From Candidatus Iainarchaeum sp. (GTDB taxonomy: Archaea; Iainarchaeota; Iainarchaeia; Iainarchaeales; DTGL01), in NCBI GenBank assembly GCA_021161055.1, contig JAGHBI010000072.1:1-21069 (forward strand): DNA of 21,069 bases, read 5' to 3'. The position numbers and the translations under genes were made by a program. Positions 15,222 through 21,069 of this stretch are shown here, piece after piece. The notes beneath the pieces were generated by a model. The model was not told the origin of the DNA, made no database searches, and saw nothing but the letters and a program-made list of their open reading frames with translations. Positions within the stretch are counted from its first letter, which is position 1; every line of letters starts with the position of its first letter.

Positions 15222-15756
15222 TATGAATCACCTTGGTAGTATAGCCTGGTATTATCGATGCAATTGCAATCGCACTTCCTTCTTTCAATTCGCACACCAC
15301 GCGTTTATTTTTCAGAAGCCCGCCTGTAAAAACATATTCTGCATAGTAGCCCTTGCCAAGCTCGTTTTCAACCTCAATTACTATTGTGCTTGAAAGCTCG
15401 CTTAACCCTTCAAGTTTGAAACGATTGAAACCATCTGTTATGTATAAGCTACAGCCAAAGTGTTCCTCAAATCGCTTCAACAGTTCCTCGAGCTTATCGC
15501 TTATTTTCATATTGAGTATGACCGAATCTGTGTTATGCTTTGCGAGTTCCTCGCGCATAGTTTCCTCTATAACGCTTGCGATATTCTCCTCAATCTGAAA
15601 CCTCGCAAAGTCTGTCTGCTCGAGCTCAATTGCTGAAGCCACTGCATTATCAAGTTTGTTTTTGGTTTGCATCGTTGCGGATAGGAAAAAAAGCATTGTT
15701 GCAGCAATAAGAACGCTCAATATGCTGCAAAAGAAGCCTTTCTTATGCAAGCTCAA
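15214..15756 (-). CDS. Pilin-like membrane-anchored protein, first gene of set, 180 aa
   Basis: The only sensible starts are TTG 15756 or TTG 15750. The first reads MSLHKKGFFCSILSVLIAA, a KKG motif and a hydrophobic helix to about residue 27, but with no acidic residue at mature position 5. Such charge-free signals are typical of minor pseudopilins that cap or start a filament, so the position at the head of the set is suggestive. The ectodomain (about 150 aa) has long acidic helical sequence and two cysteines (FGCSLY, VVCEL). A TATA box at 15777-15786 is well placed for a leaderless transcript. Confidence 0.75.
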   Translation of the reverse strand: MSLHKKGFFCSILSVLIAATMLFFLSATMQTKNKLDNAVASAIELEQTDFARFQIEENIASVIEETMREELAKHNTDSVILNMKISDKLEELLKRFEEHFGCSLYITDGFNRFKLEGLSELSSTIVIEVENELGKGYYAEYVFTGGLLKNKRVVCELKEGSAIAIASIIPGYTTKVIHIG

Positions 15757-15776
15757 ACAACCACTCTCTTAGCAGC

Positions 15777-15786
15777 TATAAAAATA
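15777..15786 (-). promoter_or_regulatory. TATA box of the minus-strand pilin-like set
   Basis: The minus strand reads TATTTTTATA, centred about 26 nt before position 15755, that is at the TTG start of the first gene. A second AT-rich element near 15805 would allow a short leader instead. Confidence 0.5.
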
Positions 15787-15812
15787 GATTGGTTGGAAGT
15801 TATTAAAAAATT

Positions 15813-16109
15813 TTAAGCTATGAAGAAAAAGAATACGAGGAAAAAGGCGAAGAGCACAACAGCAATATCGCGATTATAGTAAGCTATAAGTCCCAATATT
15901 GCAGGTATTGCAATTGCATGATAAATATATTTTGGGTGATGCATTGCGATAGAAAGCCCTATTATGATGCCTATGGTTAGGAGCAGGAACAGAAACGCCA
16001 CAAAAGTACTTATGCGCTCAGCAACCTTTTCAGAAAGCTTTTGAAATATCGAATCCACGCGGTTTGCTTTTGCAGGCTTTGCTTCCTCTTTTTTCTCCTC
16101 TTCGCCCAT
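15813..16109 (-). CDS. Small membrane protein, 98 aa, unknown function
   Basis: A charged N terminus (EEEKKEEAKPAKA) and a predicted amphipathic helix (SIFQKLSEKVAERIS) precede two or three membrane helices, at about 35-56, 63-78 and 82-98, ending in FFLVFFFFIA. There is no class III signal. It has its own TATA-like element at 16132-16140. No family recognised; it may simply be a small integral membrane protein next to the pilin set. Confidence 0.75.
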   Translation of the reverse strand: MGEEEKKEEAKPAKANRVDSIFQKLSEKVAERISTFVAFLFLLLTIGIIIGLSIAMHHPKYIYHAIAIPAILGLIAYYNRDIAVVLFAFFLVFFFFIA

Positions 16110-16131
16110 ATACTATATCTACCTTATTTGT

Positions 16132-16140
16132 TCTTAAAAT
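16132..16140 (-). promoter_or_regulatory. TATA-like element of the 98-aa membrane protein gene
   Basis: The minus strand reads ATTTTAAGA, about 26 nt upstream of 16111, predicting a leaderless or two-base-leader transcript for ATG 16109. Confidence 0.4.
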
Positions 16141-16190
16141 ACTTTTTGTATAAAGGGATAAGGTGAGGTGAGGGAGCAGGGGCAAGCCTG

Positions 16191-16370
16191 TTAAGCCATC
16201 TCCAGATCAAAGCGCTTTTTCCACTCTATCACGCCGAGCAATTCATAGAGAAGATTCCTGTACTTTTTAGGTTCATCTCCTTTCAGTAGCTTCCTAAACA
16301 TCCTCTGCTTTTCTACTTCGAGGCTTTCCAGGGGCATTGCTTCGAATTCAACCTTTCTTACGATCTTCAT
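16191..16370 (-). CDS. Small basic and acidic protein, 59 aa, unknown function
   Basis: GAGGTGAT immediately upstream of ATG 16370 is the strongest Shine-Dalgarno site here and supports a real gene; the GTG at 16379 is part of it. The sequence begins MKIVRKVEFEAMPLE with a likely beta strand and continues with charged helices (EKQRMFRKLLKGDEPKKY, YELLGVIEWKKRF). It has no membrane helix or cysteine. It is divergent from orc1/cdc6, which starts 114 nt away, so a replication link is possible but not shown. Confidence 0.7.
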   Translation of the reverse strand: MKIVRKVEFEAMPLESLEVEKQRMFRKLLKGDEPKKYRNLLYELLGVIEWKKRFDLEMA

Positions 16371-16453
16371 CTTTATCACCTCAATTTAATATGCGCTTTG
16401 TTCCTTTTTAAATCGCTGAAAGAGCTCGGTTCCGCTAAGCATTGCAGTTAATC

Positions 16454-16463
16454 AATTAAAAAG
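16454..16463 (+). promoter_or_regulatory. Candidate TATA box of orc1/cdc6
   Basis: AATTAAAAAG centred near 16458 lies 26 nt before ATG 16484, and no Shine-Dalgarno motif is visible, so the transcript looks leaderless. Confidence 0.5.
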
Positions 16464-16483
16464 GTTCGTTTCTGTAGTTTATT

Positions 16484-17647
16484 ATGTGTGCTAATATATT
16501 CGGCGATTTTGCAGGCAGCGAGATATTCAAGGATGAGCGCTTTCTGTACCCTGAATATATTCCAGAGAAGCTTCCTTTTAGAGAGGCGCAGATAGCGGAA
16601 ATAGCACATGCATTAAAGCCTGCTCTGCGCGGCGCTAAGCCACAAAACCTTTTTATTTGTGGTAAAAGCGGCACAGGCAAAACTGTAACCGCTAAGTACG
16701 TTCTCCGCGAACTTGAAGAACATACCTCAAAAGCCAAAGGGATTTACATAAACTGCTTCGAGTATAATACGCGCAATGCGATTCTCAACAAACTCTGCCT
16801 TTCTCTGGGAAGGCCTGTGCCAAGGCGTGGCATTGCAACAGATGAAGTCTATGCTGAGCTGCTTAACGCACTCAAAAGAACTAACATGGTGCCGATTGTT
16901 GTTCTTGATGAGGTTGACCAGCTTGCAGGCAACAACACAGCATCCTTGCTTCTCTACGATTTGCTTCGCATAACAGAATTTCAGCAGGCATACATTGGCA
17001 TAATAATGATCTCAAACCTCTGCGAGATAGTTGCTATGCTGGATTCTCGCGTGAGAAGCTCGCTAGCAGGCACAACAATAGAATTTCAACCATACGCTCC
17101 GGAACAGCTCAAACAGATACTTCGCGAGAGGGCAAAGTATGCATTCTTCGAAAACGCGCTTGAGGCTGATGTAATAAACCTCGCTGCAGCGTATGCTGCC
17201 AAGCACAATGGCGACGCTCGCATAGCAATAGAATCTTTGCTCATCGCCGGCCGCTTAGCTGAGAGAGAAAACGCAAAAAAGCTGACAGTTGCGCACCTGA
17301 GAAAGGCATTTGAACAGATAAAGCCAAGACCCTTGCAAAAGGCAGCTCCATACCTCGATGAACATGAAAAGTGCCTGCTTTCGATCCTCTGTGAAAAAGA
17401 AAAGCTGTTTTCCGGACAGCTTTACAAGATTTATTCTGAAAGAGTTTCAGAGCCAATCACTGAAAGGAGCTACAGAAAAAAGCTTAACAGACTGGCGGAG
17501 CTAAAACTCATTAATATAAAAGATGTCACGGAGGGCATTCGTGGCAGAACGCGTGAAATAACGCTTGCACAACCAAAAAAAGCAATAGAGGAAATTCTGA
17601 GAGGTAATTCAACCGGAGGTGATTCGAATTCCTGCAAAAAAATTTGA
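16484..17647 (+). CDS. orc1: Replication initiator Orc1/Cdc6
   Basis: It binds the origin and loads MCM. The AAA+ part has Walker A GKSGTGKT (about residues 60-67), Walker B VVLDEVD (about 139-145), a sensor 1 segment IIMISNL and an arginine motif DSRVRSSL. A lid domain follows, then a C-terminal winged helix from about residue 300 (CEKEKLFSGQLYKIY, RSYRKKLNRLAELKLI). The 387-aa length is standard. ATG 16484 is preferred because of the TATA spacing. The 83-aa gene overlaps its 3' end by 29 nt. With mcm about 14 kb away, this may be near an origin, but no origin box was recognised. Confidence 0.95.
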   Translation: MCANIFGDFAGSEIFKDERFLYPEYIPEKLPFREAQIAEIAHALKPALRGAKPQNLFICGKSGTGKTVTAKYVLRELEEHTSKAKGIYINCFEYNTRNAILNKLCLSLGRPVPRRGIATDEVYAELLNALKRTNMVPIVVLDEVDQLAGNNTASLLLYDLLRITEFQQAYIGIIMISNLCEIVAMLDSRVRSSLAGTTIEFQPYAPEQLKQILRERAKYAFFENALEADVINLAAAYAAKHNGDARIAIESLLIAGRLAERENAKKLTVAHLRKAFEQIKPRPLQKAAPYLDEHEKCLLSILCEKEKLFSGQLYKIYSERVSEPITERSYRKKLNRLAELKLINIKDVTEGIRGRTREITLAQPKKAIEEILRGNSTGGDSNSCKKI

Positions 17648-17870
17648 GATTCCTGATGAAGAGGTTGCTCTGAGGATAGTAAAGCTCTACTTTGAGGAAA
17701 TAGCACGCATAGGATTCAAGCGAAACCTTACACTGGATTCGATACTCAACGCTTACTTCTATGCATTGCACAAGCTCCAAAACAAGGATAAGGAAATAAA
17801 GAAGATAGGCAAGCTTATCGAAGAAGAGCCGTTACAGGAAACAGGCAAAGAGCGCAAGGCTAGCGAGTAA
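17619..17870 (+). CDS. Small helical protein downstream of orc1, 83 aa
   Basis: The frame overlaps the orc1 stop by 29 nt and reads MIRIPAKKFEIPDEEVALR, then helical sequence (KLYFEEIARIGFKRNLTLDSI, split by a basic turn) and a charged tail. There is no internal Met. The candidate GTG start lies inside a strong GGAGGTGAT motif (17615-17623), so either a weaker GAGGT at 17601 serves that GTG, or translation begins at the ATT at 17628, 4 nt after the motif. I give the GTG for lack of proof. The end overlaps the convergent GTPase gene by 11 nt. No family recognised; position suggests a role with Orc1. Confidence 0.65.
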   Translation: MIRIPAKKFEIPDEEVALRIVKLYFEEIARIGFKRNLTLDSILNAYFYALHKLQNKDKEIKKIGKLIEEEPLQETGKERKASE

Positions 17871-19041
17871 TTATCTTCACAATATCTAAGTGCTTTAATT
17901 CGGTTTCTTTGCCTATCTTCTGCCCCGACCTGCAATCTATGGCTGCAACAAAGCGCTTGCCGATTTCAGTATGTACTTTATACGCTAAGTCCAAAGCGGT
18001 CGAGCCCTTTTTCAGCAAAAATGCATCGGGCAGCACATTGCCTTTGGAATCGCACATCTTATGCTGATCTTCCACGGGAAAAACAACTATAAGCTCAAGA
18101 AGTTCAAATGCTGCTTTGTTTATCGCTTCCTGCACGCCTGTGCTTCCAAATTTTTGCAATACTTGTTCCCTTATAAACTGCAATGCGCTCTTTTGCTTTG
18201 CAGACATTTCCTTAAGTTCCCTGAAATCACTCTCACCGGGAATATAATCTATCAAACCTGATTCATTGGCTCTTCTCAATGCAAGCTCTGCCTCTGCAGA
18301 AACAGGCACTATTATTTCCTCTGAAAACTTTTCCTTCAACTTTTCTATATTAACCTGAGCCTCCTTTAGGTCCGCTTTGTTTGCAGCAATGATCATCGGT
18401 TTGCATCTTTCCCTGATAAGCTCTGCAAACTCAAGCCTCTGCTCATTGCTCCAATCGCAAACCCTGCCGCTGAAATCCATCTCATTTAGAGATTCCTTCA
18501 CGCTTTCCTCGCTTATGCCAAGCCCGCTGAGATGCTTTGCAAGCACACCAGCTGCTTGTTCTTCCTTTACATGCTTCAGCTCCTGCCAGCTTCTTTCCAT
18601 AATCCCCTTTATCCAGTAGTCGATCTCCTTTTTCAGAAAGAGCACAGTTTGCTCGGGATTAAACTTGCCAGGGCCAACAACATTGCCTTGTGTATCTGTG
18701 CTTCCGCTTGCATCCAGAACGTGAATAAGCGCATCCGCAAGCATAATATCGTTCAAAAACTGATTGCCGAGCCCTTTGCCTTTCCATGCATCTGGAACCA
18801 AGCCAGCGACATCCCAGAGCTTTATTGGAACAAAGCGCCAGCCATTCTTGCAATAGCCATGCGTTGGTTTGCATTCCTTTCCAAGTTCGTTATGCGGGCA
18901 TCTGACCTTTACGTAAGCAACTCCCTGATTCGGTTTTATCGTAACAAAAGGCCTGTTTCCAGTTTCAGCATTGCATAGGGTTGCTGCATTGAAAAATGTG
19001 CTCTTGCCAGAATTTGGCGCGCCAACAACACCAAGCTCCAT
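17860..19041 (-). CDS. YchF/Obg-type GTPase with TGS domain
   Basis: G1 is GAPNSGKST (residues 7-15), G3 is DVAGLV, and G4 is NKAD at N221, which predicts GTP use rather than the ATP preference of bacterial YchF/OLA1, whose G4 is altered. An inserted helical domain follows G3, and a TGS domain fills about the last 80 residues (DAFLLKKGSTALDLAYKVH). The family binds ribosomes and acts in translation or stress response. Two cysteines and two histidines between G1 and G3 (RCPHNE, ECKPTHGYC) are seen in archaeal members. ATG 19041 is chosen; TTG 19062 would add seven residues. It lies 38 nt downstream of the second pilin-like set but may have its own promoter near 19070. Confidence 0.93.
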   Translation of the reverse strand: MELGVVGAPNSGKSTFFNAATLCNAETGNRPFVTIKPNQGVAYVKVRCPHNELGKECKPTHGYCKNGWRFVPIKLWDVAGLVPDAWKGKGLGNQFLNDIMLADALIHVLDASGSTDTQGNVVGPGKFNPEQTVLFLKKEIDYWIKGIMERSWQELKHVKEEQAAGVLAKHLSGLGISEESVKESLNEMDFSGRVCDWSNEQRLEFAELIRERCKPMIIAANKADLKEAQVNIEKLKEKFSEEIIVPVSAEAELALRRANESGLIDYIPGESDFRELKEMSAKQKSALQFIREQVLQKFGSTGVQEAINKAAFELLELIVVFPVEDQHKMCDSKGNVLPDAFLLKKGSTALDLAYKVHTEIGKRFVAAIDCRSGQKIGKETELKHLDIVKIITR

Positions 19042-19079
19042 AACTACAATAGTTTGTTGCAAAACCCATAAAACGCTAA

Positions 19080-19460
19080 CTATTTCGCTCTAACTCTTGT
19101 GCTAGAATTTTTTTCTATCTCAATATATGTTAGTTTATCCAGCTCAAAACTTTTAGGCTGTGTAGGTCCGCAGTAGAGGGTTGCGCATTTCTTTATGCCT
19201 TTGGTTTCTATGCATACGGAATTTACATCTATTGTGAGCAAACCTTGTTCCGTGCGCGGGTTATATGAAAAGAAATAATAATTAGCGTCACAGTTCTCAT
19301 TCAGCTTTGAGGAGAGAACGAAAAGATCATTGTTCATTATTTCAAAGACTCCCTGTGCACTGAAGAAGTGTTGTAAAAACCAGTAGGTTGCAATGCCACA
19401 GGCTATTGCAACGGCTATCCACAATATTACATTTGAAGCAATGCTACCCTTTGCATTCAA
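19080..19460 (-). CDS. Pilin-like secreted protein with KGS signal, 126 aa
   Basis: The TTG at 19460 is selected because GAGGT (19473-19469) lies 8 nt upstream; the longer frame to 19517 lies within the previous gene. It reads MNAKGSIASNVILWIAVAI, a prepilin-like K-G site and membrane helix. The ectodomain has four cysteines (NENCDAN, SVCIE, KKCATLYCG) and strand-rich sequence, pointing to two disulfides outside the cell. It overlaps the upstream gene by 17 nt and is the last member of the four-gene set. Confidence 0.78.
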   Translation of the reverse strand: MNAKGSIASNVILWIAVAIACGIATYWFLQHFFSAQGVFEIMNNDLFVLSSKLNENCDANYYFFSYNPRTEQGLLTIDVNSVCIETKGIKKCATLYCGPTQPKSFELDKLTYIEIEKNSSTRVRAK

Positions 19461-19851
19461 TCGAAACAACCTCTTTCGATGCCTTCTCAAAGTTGCATTT
19501 GAATGTATGCGTATCATACATCTGCAAGATTTCTCGCTTATTTAAATCAAGGTGCAAAGCGTTCACATCGCAGTTGCAGTAGCTGCAATCACGCCAGTGC
19601 TTGAACTCTATGCAAATGCTCCTGCCCTGCGTGCTTACAACAGCACCTGAAGAAATCTCAATATCTTTCGCCAGCATTGTTTCTACATCGGAATTGCAAA
19701 CGTAGTTGCACCATTGCCCGAACTTCCTAACAGCGTTTGCATTCACCTTTATCTTATTATCATCGGAACTTCCTGCCATAATTTGCAGAAGTATGCCTAT
19801 GCCTAGGAATAATGCAATTATTCCAAAGATTACCCAAACTGCATTCTCCAT
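19444..19851 (-). CDS. Membrane-anchored cysteine-rich protein, 135 aa
   Basis: MENAVWVIFGIIALFLGI opens directly with a membrane helix after only three residues, so it lacks a class III cleavage site yet sits in the pilin-like set. The ectodomain carries eight cysteines, including WCNYVC and DCSYCNC, consistent with several disulfides. The Shine-Dalgarno signal is weak (GAGAT). It probably works with the neighbours as a minor surface subunit or an uncleaved anchor. No family recognised. Confidence 0.75.
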   Translation of the reverse strand: MENAVWVIFGIIALFLGIGILLQIMAGSSDDNKIKVNANAVRKFGQWCNYVCNSDVETMLAKDIEISSGAVVSTQGRSICIEFKHWRDCSYCNCDVNALHLDLNKREILQMYDTHTFKCNFEKASKEVVSIECKG

Positions 19852-19881
19852 ATTGATCTCGGGCTAGCAGACAACTTAAGC

Positions 19882-20478
19882 TTATGGGCATCTAACTTCC
19901 GTTGCTGGGTCTACTGTACCATCGCCATCAGCATCAAAAAGGCGCGTATACCAGTGATTCGGTTTGTTTATGGGGTCGCTGTAGCAGCTTCCTGGCTGTA
20001 CAAACTGCTTCAATTTTTCACTTATCTGCTCATCTGTAAATCCCTGGCTTTTCCACAGGCTGCACAGTATTGCTTTGCATGCTGTCATGTCAAGCTTTGT
20101 GCCCACATCGCAGTCTACCAACTGCGGGCAGTAGATAGCGTCTTCGCAGATTCCTGTTCCTACGAGAAAGCTCTCATCGTAATCGTTTGTAGCACCGTTC
20201 AGCGTAAGGTCCACACCGTCTCTAAACGCCTTTATGCAGAACCTTGCTTTTGCTTTGAGTGTGCCTTCTGAATTCGCCTGCGTGCACAGCGTATTGCAAG
20301 TACCTCTCATATCAGCAAGTTTTGATTCAAGCGCTTGTTTACGTCTCTGTTCTTCAAGCTTTCTCTGCTGCTCTGAAAACTGCGTTGATACCATCTGAAG
20401 TACCAGCATGGCAACGGCCAGCAGCACGAAAAGTATTATGAATACCTGTATTGCCATCTCCATGCCTCTCTTGTTCAC
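19882..20478 (-). CDS. Pilin-like cysteine-rich protein with a calcium-binding type loop, 198 aa
   Basis: GTG 20478 follows GAGGTGAG by a few nucleotides and overlaps the upstream stop by 4 nt. The start MNKRGMEMAIQVFIILFVL has a KRG site and a membrane helix to about residue 30, then a charged helix (EQQRKLEEQRRKQALE). The ectodomain has ten cysteines. Near the C terminus DADGDGTVDPATE has the DxDxDG spacing of EF-hand-like or dockerin-like calcium loops, which often stabilise secreted domains. It is probably a specialised subunit or adhesin of the same structure as its neighbours. Confidence 0.78.
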   Translation of the reverse strand: MNKRGMEMAIQVFIILFVLLAVAMLVLQMVSTQFSEQQRKLEEQRRKQALESKLADMRGTCNTLCTQANSEGTLKAKARFCIKAFRDGVDLTLNGATNDYDESFLVGTGICEDAIYCPQLVDCDVGTKLDMTACKAILCSLWKSQGFTDEQISEKLKQFVQPGSCYSDPINKPNHWYTRLFDADGDGTVDPATEVRCP

Positions 20479-20873
20479 ACTCTCACCTCTACAATATTTT
20501 TAACATAATTCCATACTATAGAAATGCTTTTCGTTGTGCCAGATTCTACAGAATACTTGTCTGCATCCAGCTGCATTTCTGCTGCAACCTCATCCGGGTT
20601 TATGGTTACCGGCTCATCCAGAGTCACAGAAAAGCAGACATCGTTGTTCAGTTTCTTGCCAAAGCTTTCTTTGTAGCATTGTTCCACAAGAGTGGCTATT
20701 TCAGAGGGGGTTATTGTTTTCATAAGGAGCATTCTTCCCTTCTTTTCATCAGGTGTAAACTTATCAAATATTGCGCCTGCTCCACCTAACCACTGCTTGC
20801 TGAACATAAATATCATACTTGCCACAACTAAAGCAAGCAGAAGAGTTATCACGGCCCAGATAGGCACTTCCAT
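20475..20873 (-). CDS. Membrane-anchored pilin-like protein, first of second set, 132 aa
   Basis: ATG 20873 is chosen because GTGAGGT (20888-20882) lies 8 nt upstream; the GTG at 20888 is part of that motif. MEVPIWAVITLLLALVVAS begins with a membrane helix and resembles archaeal signals of the MExPI type that follow no obvious cleavage glycine. The ectodomain has two cysteines (EQCYKE, DVCFSV) and ends with a strand (KSISIVWNYVKNIVEVRV). It starts the four-gene set, with a TATA box at 20917-20924. Confidence 0.75.
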   Translation of the reverse strand: MEVPIWAVITLLLALVVASMIFMFSKQWLGGAGAIFDKFTPDEKKGRMLLMKTITPSEIATLVEQCYKESFGKKLNNDVCFSVTLDEPVTINPDEVAAEMQLDADKYSVESGTTKSISIVWNYVKNIVEVRV

Positions 20874-20916
20874 AGTATTCAACCTCACCGAACTTTCATA
20901 TATATGCGTTTTTCTC

Positions 20917-20924
20917 TATATAAA
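20917..20924 (-). promoter_or_regulatory. TATA box of the second pilin-like set
   Basis: The minus strand reads TTTATATA, about 26 nt before 20895, which leaves a short leader with GGTGAGG before ATG 20873. Between this box and 21000 I see nothing else. Confidence 0.6.
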
Positions 20925-20999
20925 TGTTTTCTTTTAGGCTTCCATATAATTGTATGCAACCAGTTTTATTTATCAAAAAAGTTGCACCCTGGAGAAAGG

Positions 21000-21007
21000 T
21001 TTATATA
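21000..21007 (+). promoter_or_regulatory. TATA box of the gene starting at 21043
   Basis: TTTATATA centred near 21004 predicts a start near 21030, just before AGGGGAG (21031-21037) and ATG 21043. Spacing and motifs are close to ideal, which suggests a well-expressed gene. Confidence 0.6.
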
Positions 21008-21042
21008 TGGCAAGAGCTTACATTAGAAATAGGGGAGCTAAA

Positions 21043-21069
21043 ATGGACCCAAAAATAGAGATGATAAAG
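21043..21069 (+). CDS. Start of an unidentified gene, cut by the window edge
   Basis: ATG 21043 follows GGGGAG by 5 nt and a well-spaced TATA box, and nine codons (MDPKIEMIK) are open to the edge. Too little is visible to identify it. Confidence 0.55.

Noticed and set aside
16380..16483. Possible origin recognition boxes next to orc1
   Set aside because: GGTTCCG and GGTTCG fragments do not match the known ORB core (TTCCAGTGGAAAC) and are not repeated convincingly.
1..21069. CRISPR arrays, insertion sequences, integrase or prophage genes
   Set aside because: No regularly spaced repeats, transposase motifs or terminal inverted repeats were seen; the gene content is housekeeping plus surface proteins.

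Overview
The window is archaeal. It encodes an MCM helicase, an Orc1/Cdc6 initiator, a two-domain Cdc48-type AAA ATPase, an archaeal-style topoisomerase IA, two Lrp/AsnC regulators and an NFACT-R protein. TATA-like boxes lie about 26 nt upstream of several starts, Shine-Dalgarno motifs are GGTGA or GAGGTG, and many small secreted proteins carry class III (prepilin-like) signal sequences. Genes are compact, there are no inteins in MCM or Cdc48, and ends often abut or overlap. Together with the abundance of short pilin-like proteins this resembles small-genome archaea of the DPANN type (for example the Diapherotrites or Micrarchaeota). That placement is inference; no rRNA is present to test it.

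Layout. 1-578 (+): the end of a cysteine-containing protein, then a class III pilin-like gene. 579-3448 (-): mcm and a type II thymidine kinase with separate promoters. 3552-4830 (+): a polytopic membrane protein and an Lrp-type regulator. 4827-6047 (-): a CPA1-type antiporter, divergent from topA (6098-8155, +), which is followed by a lipoprotein gene. 8983-9220 holds a GC-rich structured element that looks like a minus-strand non-coding RNA, then the promoter of a second Lrp gene followed by an NFACT-R protein (9221-10560, +). 10662-12836 (+): cdc48, convergent with a site-2 protease (12841-13428, -).

13511-15756 is the first pilin-like cluster: two genes on plus converge on four overlapping genes on minus. 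15813-16370 (-) holds a small membrane protein and a 59-aa protein. 16484-17870 (+) is orc1/cdc6 plus an 83-aa protein. 17860-19041 (-) is a YchF-type GTPase with a TGS domain. 19080-20873 (-) is the second pilin-like cluster, four genes with cysteine-rich ectodomains. A new plus-strand gene starts at 21043 and runs off the end.

The housekeeping genes cover replication (MCM, Orc1, TopoI, dNTP salvage by TK) and protein quality control or translation (Cdc48, NFACT-R, YchF, S2P). The most distinctive content is the concentration of ten or so short proteins with one N-terminal membrane helix each, in at least three signal-sequence styles. They could be the minor subunits of one or two type IV pilus-like or secretion machines; no assembly ATPase or platform protein lies in the window.
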